Shown: piece after piece, positions 17,752 through 26,239 of the stretch
Position numbering within the stretch: position 1 is the stretch's first letter
How the letters are laid out: each line of letters begins with the position of its first letter
Origin: CAISIP01 sp031396205
Lineage (GTDB): Bacteria; Pseudomonadota; Gammaproteobacteria; Burkholderiales; Burkholderiaceae_C
Length of the DNA: 64,000 nt
Reading direction: 5' to 3'
Assembly (NCBI GenBank): GCA_031396205.1
Contig: JANNKH010000006.1
Coordinates: forward strand, 1 to 64,000
Notes under the pieces: model-generated
Databases searched by the model: none
Told to the model about the DNA's origin: nothing
What the model saw: only the letters and a program-made list of their open reading frames with translations
Translations under genes and position numbers: made by a program

Positions 17752-18210
17752 ATGTCCAGATTCCTGTCTGCCCTTGCTGTGCTCGTGGCGTTGAGTGCAG
17801 CCACGATTGCACCCGCGATTGCACAAGCCGCGTCGTCATCTGCACCCCCCGCCGTGTCCAGCTTGGACGCACTGGAGGCGCAAAAGGTCGTGCGCGCGCA
17901 ACTGGCTGCCTTTGCCGCGGACGATGCCGAGCGGGCCTTCTCCTATGCCAGTGCGTCGATCCGCCAGATGTTCGGAACGGCAGCGCAGTTCCTACGCATG
18001 GTGCGGAGCACCTACCCGGTCGTCTATCGCCCGGCCGGGGTGACATTCCTCAAACCGCAACTGGAAACCGATGTGCTGGTACAGCCGGTGCATATGACCG
18101 ATCAGGCGGGCTCGACCTGGCTTGCGCTATATACCCTGCAGCGCCAGGACGACAAGAGCTGGCGTATCGCAGGTTGCGTGCTGGTGCCGCGCGCTGGTCA
18201 GACGGTCTAG
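17752..18210 (+). CDS. Exported DUF4864-type protein
   Basis: A 152-residue exported protein: signal peptide MSRFLSALAVLVALSAATI to about APAIAQA, then an NTF2-like fold with QLAAFAADDAERAFSYAS and a core ending ALYTLQRQDDKSWRIAGC. This matches DUF4864 domain proteins, which have no established function. The start with GGGAG upstream is preferred over longer in-frame extensions. A single cysteine near the end is family-typical. Confidence 0.8.
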   Translation: MSRFLSALAVLVALSAATIAPAIAQAASSSAPPAVSSLDALEAQKVVRAQLAAFAADDAERAFSYASASIRQMFGTAAQFLRMVRSTYPVVYRPAGVTFLKPQLETDVLVQPVHMTDQAGSTWLALYTLQRQDDKSWRIAGCVLVPRAGQTV

Positions 18211-18320
18211 CGCGGCGCGACGATCGTCCGTGCCACAATTTGCCGGTGGATCGGGCATGCCGGTGCCCGCCGGGCGCAGTCCGATTCGTCCCTCCATCAT
18301 CCTCTACCCGGACACAGAAC

Positions 18321-18701
18321 ATGCGACTGCTTCACACCATGCTGCGCGTTGGCGACCTGCAACGCTCAATCGATTTCTACACCCAGGTCATGGGCATGCA
18401 ATTGCTGCGCACCTCGGAGAACAAGGAATACAAGTACACGCTAGCCTTCGTCGGTTATGGCTCCAACCCGGACCATGCGGAACTCGAGCTGACCTACAAC
18501 CACGGCGTCGACACGTACGAGCTCGGCACCGCGTACGGCCATATCGCGCTGCAGGTGCCGGACGCCGACGCCGCCTGCGAGAAGATCAAGGCCGCCGGTG
18601 GCAACGTCACACGCGCGGCCGGTCCGGTCAAGGGCGGCAGCACGATCATCGCCTTTGTAACCGACCCGGACGGGTACAAGGTCGAACTGATCCAACGCTG
18701 A
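18321..18701 (+). CDS. gloA: Lactoylglutathione lyase (glyoxalase I)
   Basis: Converts the methylglyoxal-glutathione hemithioacetal to S-lactoylglutathione in the cytoplasm. The 126-residue length and the two paired beta-alpha-beta-beta-beta modules are standard. Metal ligands are visible as H5 in RLLHTMLRVGDL, E in AELELTYN, H in YGHIALQV and E in GYKVELIQ, the Ni-dependent bacterial pattern. The start MRLLHTM is canonical. It precedes a drug/metabolite exporter by ten bases. Confidence 0.95.
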   Translation: MRLLHTMLRVGDLQRSIDFYTQVMGMQLLRTSENKEYKYTLAFVGYGSNPDHAELELTYNHGVDTYELGTAYGHIALQVPDADAACEKIKAAGGNVTRAAGPVKGGSTIIAFVTDPDGYKVELIQR

Positions 18702-18711
18702 TCGGCAAGCC

Positions 18712-19611
18712 ATGTTGTCGGCAGGCATCGACCGGCGCGGTGCATTGCTGGTTTTCGGCTCGGCAGCGATCTGGAGTCTTGGCGGGGCAATCGCGCGCTT
18801 TCTGAGCGTCAGCGACAGTTGGACCATCATCTTCTGGCGCTCGGCATTTGCAGCCGTGTTCCTGCTCGCCTTCATGTTCTGGCGCGACGGCCTGACCGGC
18901 ACCTGGCGGATGTTCGCCGGCATGGGTTGGGCCGGCATCGGCGTAGGCCTGTGCTTCGCTACCGCATCCACTGCATTCATCGTCGCCCTGTCGCACACCA
19001 CGGTGGCCAATATCCTGCTGATGCAGGCCGGCGCACCGCTGTTCGCGGCGCTGCTGACTTTTATGCTTTTCCGCGAGCGCATCGGCGCCGCAACCTGGAT
19101 CGCGATCGGCGCCGTTATGGCCGGCGTCGCGGTGATGGTGTCCGATTCCCTGACCGGCCGCGTGTCGCCGATCGGTGATGGCCTGGCGCTGATGATCGCA
19201 CTGGCGTTTGCGCTGGCCACCGTGCTGACACGGCGCAACGCGCATGTACGGATGATGCCTGCCGCGTGTCTGGGAACGCTGGTCATGACGGTCATCGGCT
19301 ATTTTCTGGCGGGATCGCTGGCTGTCAGCGCCGCCGATGGCGCCTGGCTGTTCGCGTTCGGCGCGTTGAACCTGGCACTGGGCATGATGATGTTCGTGAC
19401 CGGTGTGCGCCTGTTGCCCGCTGCAGTGGCAGCACTGATCGGCACTGCGGAGCCGGTCCTGGGTCCGTTGTGGGCCTGGCTGGTGCATGGGGAAGTACCG
19501 GTGGAGCGCACGCTGATCGGTGGCGCGATCGTGGTGCTGGCGCTGGTGGCGCATCTGGCGTGGCAGTTGCGTCAGCCGGGACAACCGGCCAATGTGCCAA
19601 TGGCAGATTGA
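18712..19611 (+). CDS. DMT-superfamily (EamA) exporter
   Basis: A 299-residue inner-membrane protein with about ten helices arranged as two EamA repeats (residues about 12-145 and 157-285). Features include the first-repeat FWRSAFAAVFLLAF and the end of the second repeat GTAEPVLGPLWAWLVHGE, a common EamA signature. Substrate unknown; the family exports amino acids and other small metabolites. It begins ten bases after gloA and may share its transcript. Confidence 0.9.
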   Translation: MLSAGIDRRGALLVFGSAAIWSLGGAIARFLSVSDSWTIIFWRSAFAAVFLLAFMFWRDGLTGTWRMFAGMGWAGIGVGLCFATASTAFIVALSHTTVANILLMQAGAPLFAALLTFMLFRERIGAATWIAIGAVMAGVAVMVSDSLTGRVSPIGDGLALMIALAFALATVLTRRNAHVRMMPAACLGTLVMTVIGYFLAGSLAVSAADGAWLFAFGALNLALGMMMFVTGVRLLPAAVAALIGTAEPVLGPLWAWLVHGEVPVERTLIGGAIVVLALVAHLAWQLRQPGQPANVPMAD

Positions 19612-19639
19612 CGCGCCAAACCGGTTTCAGACGTCGCGG

Positions 19640-20225
19640 CGGATCCATGTCGCCGATTGCGACCATGCTGCTTCCAGGATGGCGACACCCACTCGTAGTC
19701 GACCTCGGCCGTCGCGCCATGCCCCGCAGCCTGGGCCATCGCAGTGATGCGGTGGCGTAGCAAGCCCATGCCGCAGGCCGGCGCCAACGTACCGTCAACC
19801 TGAGTTCGGCCGAGCCCGGAATCACGTTCGGCACCTCTGCACCGTGCAGACTCCCAACGGTACACATCGCCATGTCGTTGGGATCGACCTCGCGCGAGAC
19901 CAGCGTCTGCAGGGCAAGGAACAGGTGCGCAGCCACAACGATCGGGTCAACCGTAGTGTGCGGCATCGCCCCCGGGGCCACCCTTGCGGTGGACCGTGAT
20001 CACCTCGGTGTCGGACGAGCGGTAGAAGTCACCGCTCAGAAATCCGACGCGGCCAGCCAGAAAACCGGGCTCGTTGTGCTAACCGAACACGGCGCTCTAA
20101 GGAAAGCGTTCGTACAGTCCTTCATCGACCATCTTGCGCCCGCCCTGCAGGCCCTCCTGCGCCGGCCGCAAAATCGGGTGCAGTGTGCCGTGAAAGCTGC
20201 GCGTTGTCGCCAGTAGCTTCTCACT
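19640..20225 (-). pseudogene. Decayed M20-family amidohydrolase (hippurate hydrolase type)
   Basis: Reading the minus strand from about 20225 gives HGTLHPILRPAQEGLQGG, then KMVDEGLYERFP, two in-frame TAG codons around SAVFG, and the dimerisation domain MPHTTVDPIVVAAHL and HGAEVPNVIPGSAELRLTVR in a second frame. HGATAEVDYEW follows in a third frame. These blocks are in the order expected of an M20D aminoacylase/hippurate hydrolase, but at least two frameshifts and two stops interrupt them and the N-terminal metal-binding domain is missing. No product is expected. Confidence 0.88.
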
Positions 20226-20260
20226 GCGTCGATCCACGCAAATCAGTGAAGACCCCGCTT

Positions 20261-20989
20261 TCAGGCCAGCCGATCAAAGCGCAGTGTGGCCAGGGACGTG
20301 CCTGTGGTGCGGTGCACGCCGTCCAGCAGGTCTGTATGGGCAGCGTCGGTGCTGAGCCGCGTCACCAGACCGCGTGGCGCGCTGGCGGCGTTGCGAGATT
20401 CGAAATCGACGCCGTCGTCGGTCCCGGCGTCGTAGACACGCAAAGGCAGTTCAAGGCTGGCCAGCCATCGGCCATCGACGTACAAGGGCACGGCATTCAC
20501 GCCGGTAAACCAGTCGGGGCTGGGTCCCAGCATGCTGACCAGCGTGACCAGCGGAAAAGCCCGGTCCATCGGGAAATCCAGGCGCACTTCGCTAGCACCG
20601 GCGGGCACGTCGCCGCCACTCAGGGCGGAGTGTGCCGTACCGAGCGCAATGGCCTGGGCTACCTCCTCCAGCAGGTCCGGTTTGCGGCCGCGCTCTGCCA
20701 CGTTCTTGATGCCCAGCGTTGCGGCCCGCCCTTCGGCCCAGAAGCTGACTGTGTCGCGATGCGTTGCACCCACCAGCCCGGTGAGGTGGGCCGAGTCGGG
20801 AAAACGCGTTGGAAAATTGACCGCGGTCCAGCGACTACGCAAGGTGGCGCGGTAGCTGGCCGGCAGGGTGTCGGCAGTGGCAGCGCTGGCAAATGCGGCA
20901 GCGAATCCAGCCGAGGTGGGACCATTTCTGCGAGAGGCGGCCAGGAACATTGCGCCGCAGGTGATGAAAAGACGGCGATCGCGATGCAC
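20261..20989 (-). CDS. Exported spondin-N-domain protein
   Basis: A 242-residue protein with a signal-like N-terminus (MHRDRRLFITCGAMFLAAS) and a Spondin_N-type beta-sandwich. The family-typical block LGPSPDWFTGVNAVPLYVDG follows FPLVTLVSMLG. Spondin domains occur in eukaryotic matrix proteins and in many bacterial secreted proteins of unknown role. The start is a GTG at 20989 with AGGAG seven bases upstream. It stands alone in a region of decayed genes. Its frame is intact, so it may still be expressed. Confidence 0.8.
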   Translation of the reverse strand: MHRDRRLFITCGAMFLAASRRNGPTSAGFAAAFASAATADTLPASYRATLRSRWTAVNFPTRFPDSAHLTGLVGATHRDTVSFWAEGRAATLGIKNVAERGRKPDLLEEVAQAIALGTAHSALSGGDVPAGASEVRLDFPMDRAFPLVTLVSMLGPSPDWFTGVNAVPLYVDGRWLASLELPLRVYDAGTDDGVDFESRNAASAPRGLVTRLSTDAAHTDLLDGVHRTTGTSLATLRFDRLA

Positions 20990-21223
20990 GGCGAAACTCC
21001 TGGAGGATGGTGGATCCTACGTCAGCGCGTGCGCCTGGACATTACAACGAGCGGCACTGCCGGCTTGGCTGCAGCCAGCAGCCAGCAGCCGGTCCGATCC
21101 GCAGATCTGCGATGACTATGCGCTTGCCTACCCAGGCAATCCAGACCTGCAACGCCTCGAACCCGCAGCGTCGGGGAAAGCGCCGGTCCAATCGCACGGG
21201 TCAACGGCCGCCATCCAGCGCCG

Positions 21224-21690
21224 CCTGCGTCATCAACCAGTCGCGCGAAACACTGCATCGTCGCGCAGCTGCCCGGAGCGCGAGGCCACGATGTAGATCG
21301 GCTGGTCGGTCGTCACGCTCTGGGGAATGGGTCGCACCAGCAGCCTTGCTAGAGCAGCGGCGCCACCCGATGGCGCCAGCCCAGCGCCACACCCTGCCCT
21401 TCGATCGCGGCCTGAAGTACGACGGAGTAATCGTTGAAGCGAAACAGCTTCTTGTTGCGCCCCAGCGCCACGCCAAAGCGTGCCAGCCAGCCCGACCAGC
21501 CCAGGCCGCCCGGTACCGCTCTTCCAGGTGCAGCAGACTGGCGTCTGTCTGCACCTGAACATTGGCGATCGGGCCCTGCTTCACCCTGCCGCACCGGCTA
21601 TCTTCGGCAACTTCCTGTCCAGCATGTCGTTGCGCTCGGGCTCACCCACGTTCAGCACACCGGAGCCGGCCGTCGGCTCGCTACCATGAA
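21224..21690. pseudogene. Collapsed duplicate of the lysR-mttB locus
   Basis: Bases 21224-21583 are a close but degenerate copy of the 3' part of the intact lysR gene (about 23611-23980), with frameshifts that split its reading frame on the minus strand. Bases 21588-21688 are a close copy of an internal stretch of the intact mttB gene (about 25498-25600). The two pieces abut and keep their original relative orientation, so about 1.5 kb between them was lost. Neither piece can give a functional protein. The following 21691-21994 contains short open frames I do not recognise and becomes AT-richer just before the PEP-CTERM gene. Confidence 0.9.
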
Positions 21691-21994
21691 GAAGGCAGTC
21701 GCCATGATGCTCAACAGTTCGGATGTCGCAACCGTCAGCACGGACAAGGACGCCGAACCAATGGAGCATTTGTCTATTTCGATGGCGCCGGTTGGGCTCA
21801 GGGTGCGGATACACGCCCCGGGGTTGAAAAGGCTCTGAACCAGCCCTGGTGTGTCGAGTTTCCTGACAGCAACGATCTCGAGGGACGGTAAGCAGCAGGT
21901 AAGCCATTGAATCTTATTTGTTTATTGATCTTGGCACGCAGCTTGCTGAGATGCTATTTGTCACAGTCCATTGAAAAATTAATTGGGGAACAAT

Positions 21995-22900
21995 ATGAAG
22001 CTGAGATTGAAATCGCTTGTCGCCACCTTGGCACTGATGCTTGTTGGTACGGCGTATGCCGGTCCCGTCATCATCGACGGGACAGACGCAAACGACCACG
22101 GCTCGGCCAGTGGTGGCGCTAACCTGGAAGGGTGGCTGTATATGCAGCGCGCTCTGGAAAATTTGGCCGCGAACCTTGCCCCCGGAACTGCAAAGCGGGT
22201 TGTGAGTGTGGGTACTACCGGTGGTCAGGCAGGAGCCGCCATTGCATCCGCTTTCAATCTTTCGTCGCTTGCTGCGACGTGGACACTTGTAACCGTTGAC
22301 GGCGACGTCGCGATAGGCAATTTTCTCAGTACATTGTCAACTGCCAGTACCGGCATCTTGTATTTGCCAACCTACGGACTTTCCAGTGGTGACCTGACTT
22401 TGGCAGAGATGACCGCGGTCAATGCAAACGCAACCAACATCAACAATTTTGTCGGCGGAGCGGGCGTTCCGACCGATGGCGGCGGCCTTTTCGCAATGGG
22501 CGAAGACGGTGCGGGAGCTTATGGCTGGCTAACCACATTGATTCCTGCCATCGTTCCCGTAGAACTGGGCAGCGGCGGAATCGACAGTGCGATAACACTC
22601 ACTGCTGCAGGAAACACCGCTTTCGGCGGTGGATTGTCGAATACCGACGTGGGTAATGCTGTCCCCTGGCACGGCTACTTCGAAGGCAGCCTGGGTGGCC
22701 TCAGCGTCTTGGGCGTGGCCGATTTCAATAATGCTTCGCGCAGTGTGATTATTGGTGGTGGTGCTGGAGCCCAAATTGGGTGCGGTTTGCCAGGCCAGCC
22801 CCCTTGCCTCAACGTACCAGAACCGGGTACCCTGCCTTTGATCGCTGTCGCTGGCGTGGCACTTTTGACGGCGGGCTTGCGTCGGCGCAGGGCCAGGTAA
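21995..22900 (+). CDS. PEP-CTERM sorted exported protein
   Basis: A 301-residue exported protein with a Sec signal peptide (MKLRLKSLVATLALMLVG, cleavage near TAYA-GP) and a C-terminal PEP-CTERM signal: VPEPGTLPLIAVAGVALL followed by the arginine cluster RRRRAR. That tripartite tail is processed by exosortase, and the host normally also makes exopolysaccharide; neither exosortase nor EPS genes are in the window. The Gly/Ala/Asn/Thr-rich middle has no recognised enzyme domain. The start ATG follows TTGGGGAAC. Codon use is less GC-biased than neighbours. A strong terminator follows. Confidence 0.88.
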   Translation: MKLRLKSLVATLALMLVGTAYAGPVIIDGTDANDHGSASGGANLEGWLYMQRALENLAANLAPGTAKRVVSVGTTGGQAGAAIASAFNLSSLAATWTLVTVDGDVAIGNFLSTLSTASTGILYLPTYGLSSGDLTLAEMTAVNANATNINNFVGGAGVPTDGGGLFAMGEDGAGAYGWLTTLIPAIVPVELGSGGIDSAITLTAAGNTAFGGGLSNTDVGNAVPWHGYFEGSLGGLSVLGVADFNNASRSVIIGGGAGAQIGCGLPGQPPCLNVPEPGTLPLIAVAGVALLTAGLRRRRAR

Positions 22901-22927
22901 GCCGCTTAGTTCAACTTCCCGCTCGAG

Positions 22928-22952
22928 GCCCTTCCCCGGAAGGGCTTTTTTT
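22928..22952 (+). terminator. Rho-independent terminator of the PEP-CTERM gene
   Basis: GCCCTTCC and GGAAGGGC form a perfect 8-bp stem closed by a two-base loop, followed by seven T residues (22946-22952). It lies 27 bases after the stop codon. Confidence 0.9.
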
Positions 22953-23008
22953 CGCGCGCTGCATGTTTTGGCCAGGAACTTTGCCGCACCTTGACTCAAG
23001 TCGGATCA

Positions 23009-23113
23009 ATGATCCACGAGGCCCAGGCTAACCCGGTTCCGGAACCGGGTTCTCTAGCTTTCCTAGGCATGAGTTTGGTTGGTGTCTTCGCGGTACGCAA
23101 GCGCCAGGTCTGA
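23009..23113 (+). pseudogene. Orphan PEP-CTERM sorting tail
   Basis: A 34-codon open frame starts MIHEAQANPVPEPGSL, continues with the hydrophobic stretch AFLGMSLVGVFAV and ends RKRQV-stop. This is a complete PEP-CTERM signal (VPEP, one membrane helix, basic end) with no protein in front of it and no signal peptide. It lies about 110 bases after the stop of the intact PEP-CTERM gene. The sequence differs from that gene's tail, so it is probably the 3' remnant of a second, deleted PEP-CTERM gene. Confidence 0.8.
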
Positions 23114-23595
23114 TCGAGCGCCATCGACGTCAATGGGGCTGTCCAGGCGGACTACTCCAGCCAAGGGCGCGCCAGTCACCGAAGGCAGCGTCAGGCTGAT
23201 CTTGCTGTCCGGTCGCAGGTCTCCGTCGCGCGCTCAAATGCGACCGCTGTGACGCTGCAATGGCCAGTCGCGCAGCGCCCCCATTGGGGGAAGCACTTGC
23301 ACCACCAGGCCCATGGCATGCGACAACAGGGCGGTCCGTTTGCTGGGCATGCGCTGCAGAGTTTCCGTGCTGCGCACCGCAACAACGTGTGGCCGCCCGG
23401 TGGCCAGATCAGTGGCGGCATGCTCAAACCCGATGTAGTGATTTTTGTGGCGAAAGCGTTCCCAAGGACCGTGTGGCTACGGTACGCGCGATGTTAGCCC
23501 GGGCAGACACACCGGCTGGGTCCTGATGCGGACCCCTACGACGACTCGGACGACAACAAAATCACCGGGACGGCGCCAATTCCGACACCCACCGA
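23114..23595. other. Gene-free remnant region
   Basis: About 480 bases between the orphan PEP-CTERM tail and lysR. Open frames on both strands are short and lack ribosome binding sites and recognisable domains. It looks like further decayed coding sequence of unknown origin in the same scarred stretch. Confidence 0.5.
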
Positions 23596-24510
23596 TCATT
23601 CGACAGCATCTAGTTTCGCCTGCGCCATCAACCAGTCGCGCAGAAACACCGCATCGTCGCGCAACTGCCCGGAGCGCGAGGCCACGATGTAGATTGGCTG
23701 GTCGGTCGTCACGCTCTGGGGAATGGGACGCACCAGCAGCCCCTGCTCGAGCAGCGGCGCCACCAGATGGCGCCAGCCCAGCGCCACACCCTGCCCTTCG
23801 ATCGCGGCCTGGAGTACGACGGAATAATCGTTGAAGCGAAACAACTTCTTGTTGCGCCCCAGCGCCACGCCAAAGCGTGCCAGCCAGCCCGACCAGCCCA
23901 GGCGCGGCCGGTACCGCTCTTCCAGGTGCAGCAGACTGGCGCCTGTCAGCGCCTGAACGTTGGCGATCGGGCCCTGCCTGTTCAAGTACGCGGGGCTGCA
24001 GACCGCAAACACCTCTTCATCCATAAAATGCCAGCGCCGGTGCTTTGGAAAATCACCGCTGCCCAGCGTGATGGCCAGGTCGATGCGTTCGCGCGTGAGG
24101 TCCAGATCGGAGTCAGTGGTGATGCAGCGCAGTTCGATCTCCGGGTGCAATTGCTTGAATCGCGCCACCCGCGGCAGCAGCCACCAGGTTGCGGTGGCCG
24201 TGGACACCGCCAGCGTGACCTGGTGCGCAGCCGTCATGGTACGCACCTCGCGCAGCGCCTGCTCGATCAGCGTCAGCCCCAGGCTCACCTGCTCCAGCAG
24301 GTAGCGCCCGGCATCGTTCGCCTCCACGCCCTTGTGGCGACGCTCGAACAGGCTCACGCCGAGTTCGGTTTCCAGTTCACGCATCGCATGGCTGATGGCC
24401 GGCTGACTGATTGACAGTTCCTCCGCGGCACGGGTGAAGCTGCCGGTGCGGGCCGCGGCCTCGAACGTGATGAGGTTGCCGATCGCGGGCAGCTGGAATC
24501 GCTTTGGCAT
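23596..24510 (-). CDS. LysR-type transcriptional regulator of the methylamine-like island
   Basis: A 304-residue LysR regulator with the N-terminal helix-turn-helix (about residues 6-65: LITFEAAARTGSFTRAAEEL then SISQPAISHAMRELE) and a periplasmic-binding-protein-like effector domain from about residue 90. The N-terminal block resembles GcvA-type regulators. It diverges from mttB across 110 bases, so mttB and the downstream genes are its likely targets. A decayed partial copy of this gene lies 2.4 kb away. The inducer is unknown; a betaine or amine is a reasonable guess from context. Confidence 0.93.
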   Translation of the reverse strand: MPKRFQLPAIGNLITFEAAARTGSFTRAAEELSISQPAISHAMRELETELGVSLFERRHKGVEANDAGRYLLEQVSLGLTLIEQALREVRTMTAAHQVTLAVSTATATWWLLPRVARFKQLHPEIELRCITTDSDLDLTRERIDLAITLGSGDFPKHRRWHFMDEEVFAVCSPAYLNRQGPIANVQALTGASLLHLEERYRPRLGWSGWLARFGVALGRNKKLFRFNDYSVVLQAAIEGQGVALGWRHLVAPLLEQGLLVRPIPQSVTTDQPIYIVASRSGQLRDDAVFLRDWLMAQAKLDAVE

Positions 24511-24515
24511 GAGCC

Positions 24516-24533
24516 AATCTTATGGTAAAGATG
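24516..24533. promoter_or_regulatory. Candidate LysR operator in the lysR-mttB divergent gap
   Basis: The inverted repeat ATCTT-ATGGTA-AAGAT (24517-24532) sits six bases upstream of the lysR start codon on the minus strand. Dyads of this size near the regulator's own start are typical LysR autoregulatory sites. It is the clearest dyad I see in the 110-base gap. Confidence 0.45.
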
Positions 24534-24620
24534 AAATCGTATGCAGATCACAAATCGGGCTGCGGGTCATACCATCAACTGACATGCGCAAACCCGCAGC
24601 AGCAACCAGGAACCAAAGAC

Positions 24621-26153
24621 ATGAGTGACTCTGATACAAAGCGGCACCGCCGCGGTGGCCGTGAACGGCGCGATCCGAATGCCAAGCCGTCGGCGCCCGC
24701 ATACATCCGGCGCGCCATTCCGCCCTACGACATCATGGGCGAGGACAACCTGCAAAAGATCGAGGCCGCCGCCGATCGCATCCTGGCCGAGGTCGGCCTG
24801 GACATCCGCGACGACGACGAATGCCTGGCGTTGTTTCGCAAGTCCGGCGCCAAGGTAGACGGCATGCGGGTGCGATTCGAGCCGGGCCACCTGCGCGAGA
24901 TCCTCAAGACCGCGCCAAAGGAGTTCACCCAGCACGCACGCAACCCGGCGCGTTCGGTGCAGATCGGCGGCAACAGCGTGGTGTTCGCGCCCGCCTACGG
25001 CTCGCCGTTCGTGATGGACCTGGACCGGGGCCGGCGCTACGGCACACTGGAGGACTTTCAAAATTTCATCAAGCTGGCCTATTCCTGTCCCTGGTTGCAC
25101 CACTCGGGCGGCACGGTCTGCGAGCCGACCGATGTGCCGGTCAACAAGCGCCATCTGGACATGGTGTATGCCCACATGCGTTATTCCGACAAGGCCTACA
25201 TGGGCTCGATCACCTCGCAGGAACGCGCCGAGGATTCGATCGAGATGAGCAGGCTGCTGTTCGGCAAGGACTTCGTCGACCAGAACTGCGTGATCCTGGG
25301 CAACGTCAACGTCAACTCGCCGCTGCTGTGGGATGGCACCATGACCAAGGCCGCGCGCGCCTATGCCCGCGCCAACCAGGCGGCGGTGATTGTGCCTTTC
25401 ATCCTCGGTGGCGCGATGGGCCCGGTCACCAACGCCGGCGCGATCGCCCAGTCACTGGCCGAGACCATGGTGGGGTGCGCCATCACCCAGTTGGAGCGCC
25501 CCGGAGCGCCGGTCATCTTTGGCAACTTCCTGTCCAGCATGTCGTTGCGCTCGGGCTCGCCCACGTTCGGCACACCGGAGCCGGCCGTCGGCTCGCTGGT
25601 GATCGGCCAGTTGGCGCGCAGGCTGAACCTGCCGCTGCGCTGCGCCGGCTCCTTCACCACCTCCAAATTGCCAGACGGCCAGGCGATGCAGGAAAGCGTG
25701 ATGTCGATGCTGTCGGCGGTGCATTGCGGCGCCAATTTCATCCTGCATTCGGCTGGCTTTCTGGATGGCCTGCTGGCGATGAGTTACGAGAAGTTCATGA
25801 TGGACGCCGACTTCTGCGGCGCGTTGCACAGCTACCTGGCCGGTGTTACCGTCGACGACAACAGCCTGGCAATCGACGCCTTCATGGAAGTCGGCCCCGG
25901 CAGCCATTTCCTGGGTTGCGCGCACACCATGGCCAACTACACCACCGCATTCTTCGACTCCACCATCTCCGACGATCGCCCATGGGAAACCTGGAGCGAG
26001 GACGGTGCCAGTGACAGTGCCAAACGCGCCAATGGCCGTTGGAAGTCGGCTCTGGCCGAATACCAGGCACCGCCGATGGACGAGGCCGTGGACGAATCGA
26101 TCCGAGACTATGTCGCGCGCAAGAAGGCGGCCATGACCGACATGTGGTACTGA
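24621..26153 (+). CDS. MttB-family (non-pyrrolysine) methyltransferase
   Basis: A 510-residue member of the trimethylamine methyltransferase superfamily, a TIM-barrel family that demethylates quaternary amines by transferring a methyl group to a corrinoid protein. Family blocks include AAADRILAEVGLDIRDD, FVMDLDRGRRYGTLEDF, and GNFLSSMSLRSGSPTFGTPE. There is no in-frame amber codon, so this is the large non-pyrrolysine branch (glycine betaine, proline betaine and carnitine demethylases are known members), not true MttB. No corrinoid protein gene is in the window. AGGAA precedes the ATG. It leads a co-directional run of catabolic genes. Confidence 0.9.
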   Translation: MSDSDTKRHRRGGRERRDPNAKPSAPAYIRRAIPPYDIMGEDNLQKIEAAADRILAEVGLDIRDDDECLALFRKSGAKVDGMRVRFEPGHLREILKTAPKEFTQHARNPARSVQIGGNSVVFAPAYGSPFVMDLDRGRRYGTLEDFQNFIKLAYSCPWLHHSGGTVCEPTDVPVNKRHLDMVYAHMRYSDKAYMGSITSQERAEDSIEMSRLLFGKDFVDQNCVILGNVNVNSPLLWDGTMTKAARAYARANQAAVIVPFILGGAMGPVTNAGAIAQSLAETMVGCAITQLERPGAPVIFGNFLSSMSLRSGSPTFGTPEPAVGSLVIGQLARRLNLPLRCAGSFTTSKLPDGQAMQESVMSMLSAVHCGANFILHSAGFLDGLLAMSYEKFMMDADFCGALHSYLAGVTVDDNSLAIDAFMEVGPGSHFLGCAHTMANYTTAFFDSTISDDRPWETWSEDGASDSAKRANGRWKSALAEYQAPPMDEAVDESIRDYVARKKAAMTDMWY

Positions 26154-26239
26154 TTGCCCCACCCCAGCCGCTGTGCGTCTGGGGCCGTGAGGGGGTGCAA
26201 GAATCCTTGGAGCGGCCCGGCGCCTTCTTTTGAAGAATC

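Noticed and set aside
20183..21115. 310-codon plus-strand frame opposite the spondin gene
   Set aside because: It is antisense to a protein with a recognisable domain, signal peptide and ribosome binding site. Its own translation shows no domain and an Arg/Gly-biased composition typical of GC-rich shadow frames.
24621..26153. True trimethylamine methyltransferase MttB
   Set aside because: The pyrrolysine codon diagnostic for MttB is absent; only membership in the wider superfamily is supported.
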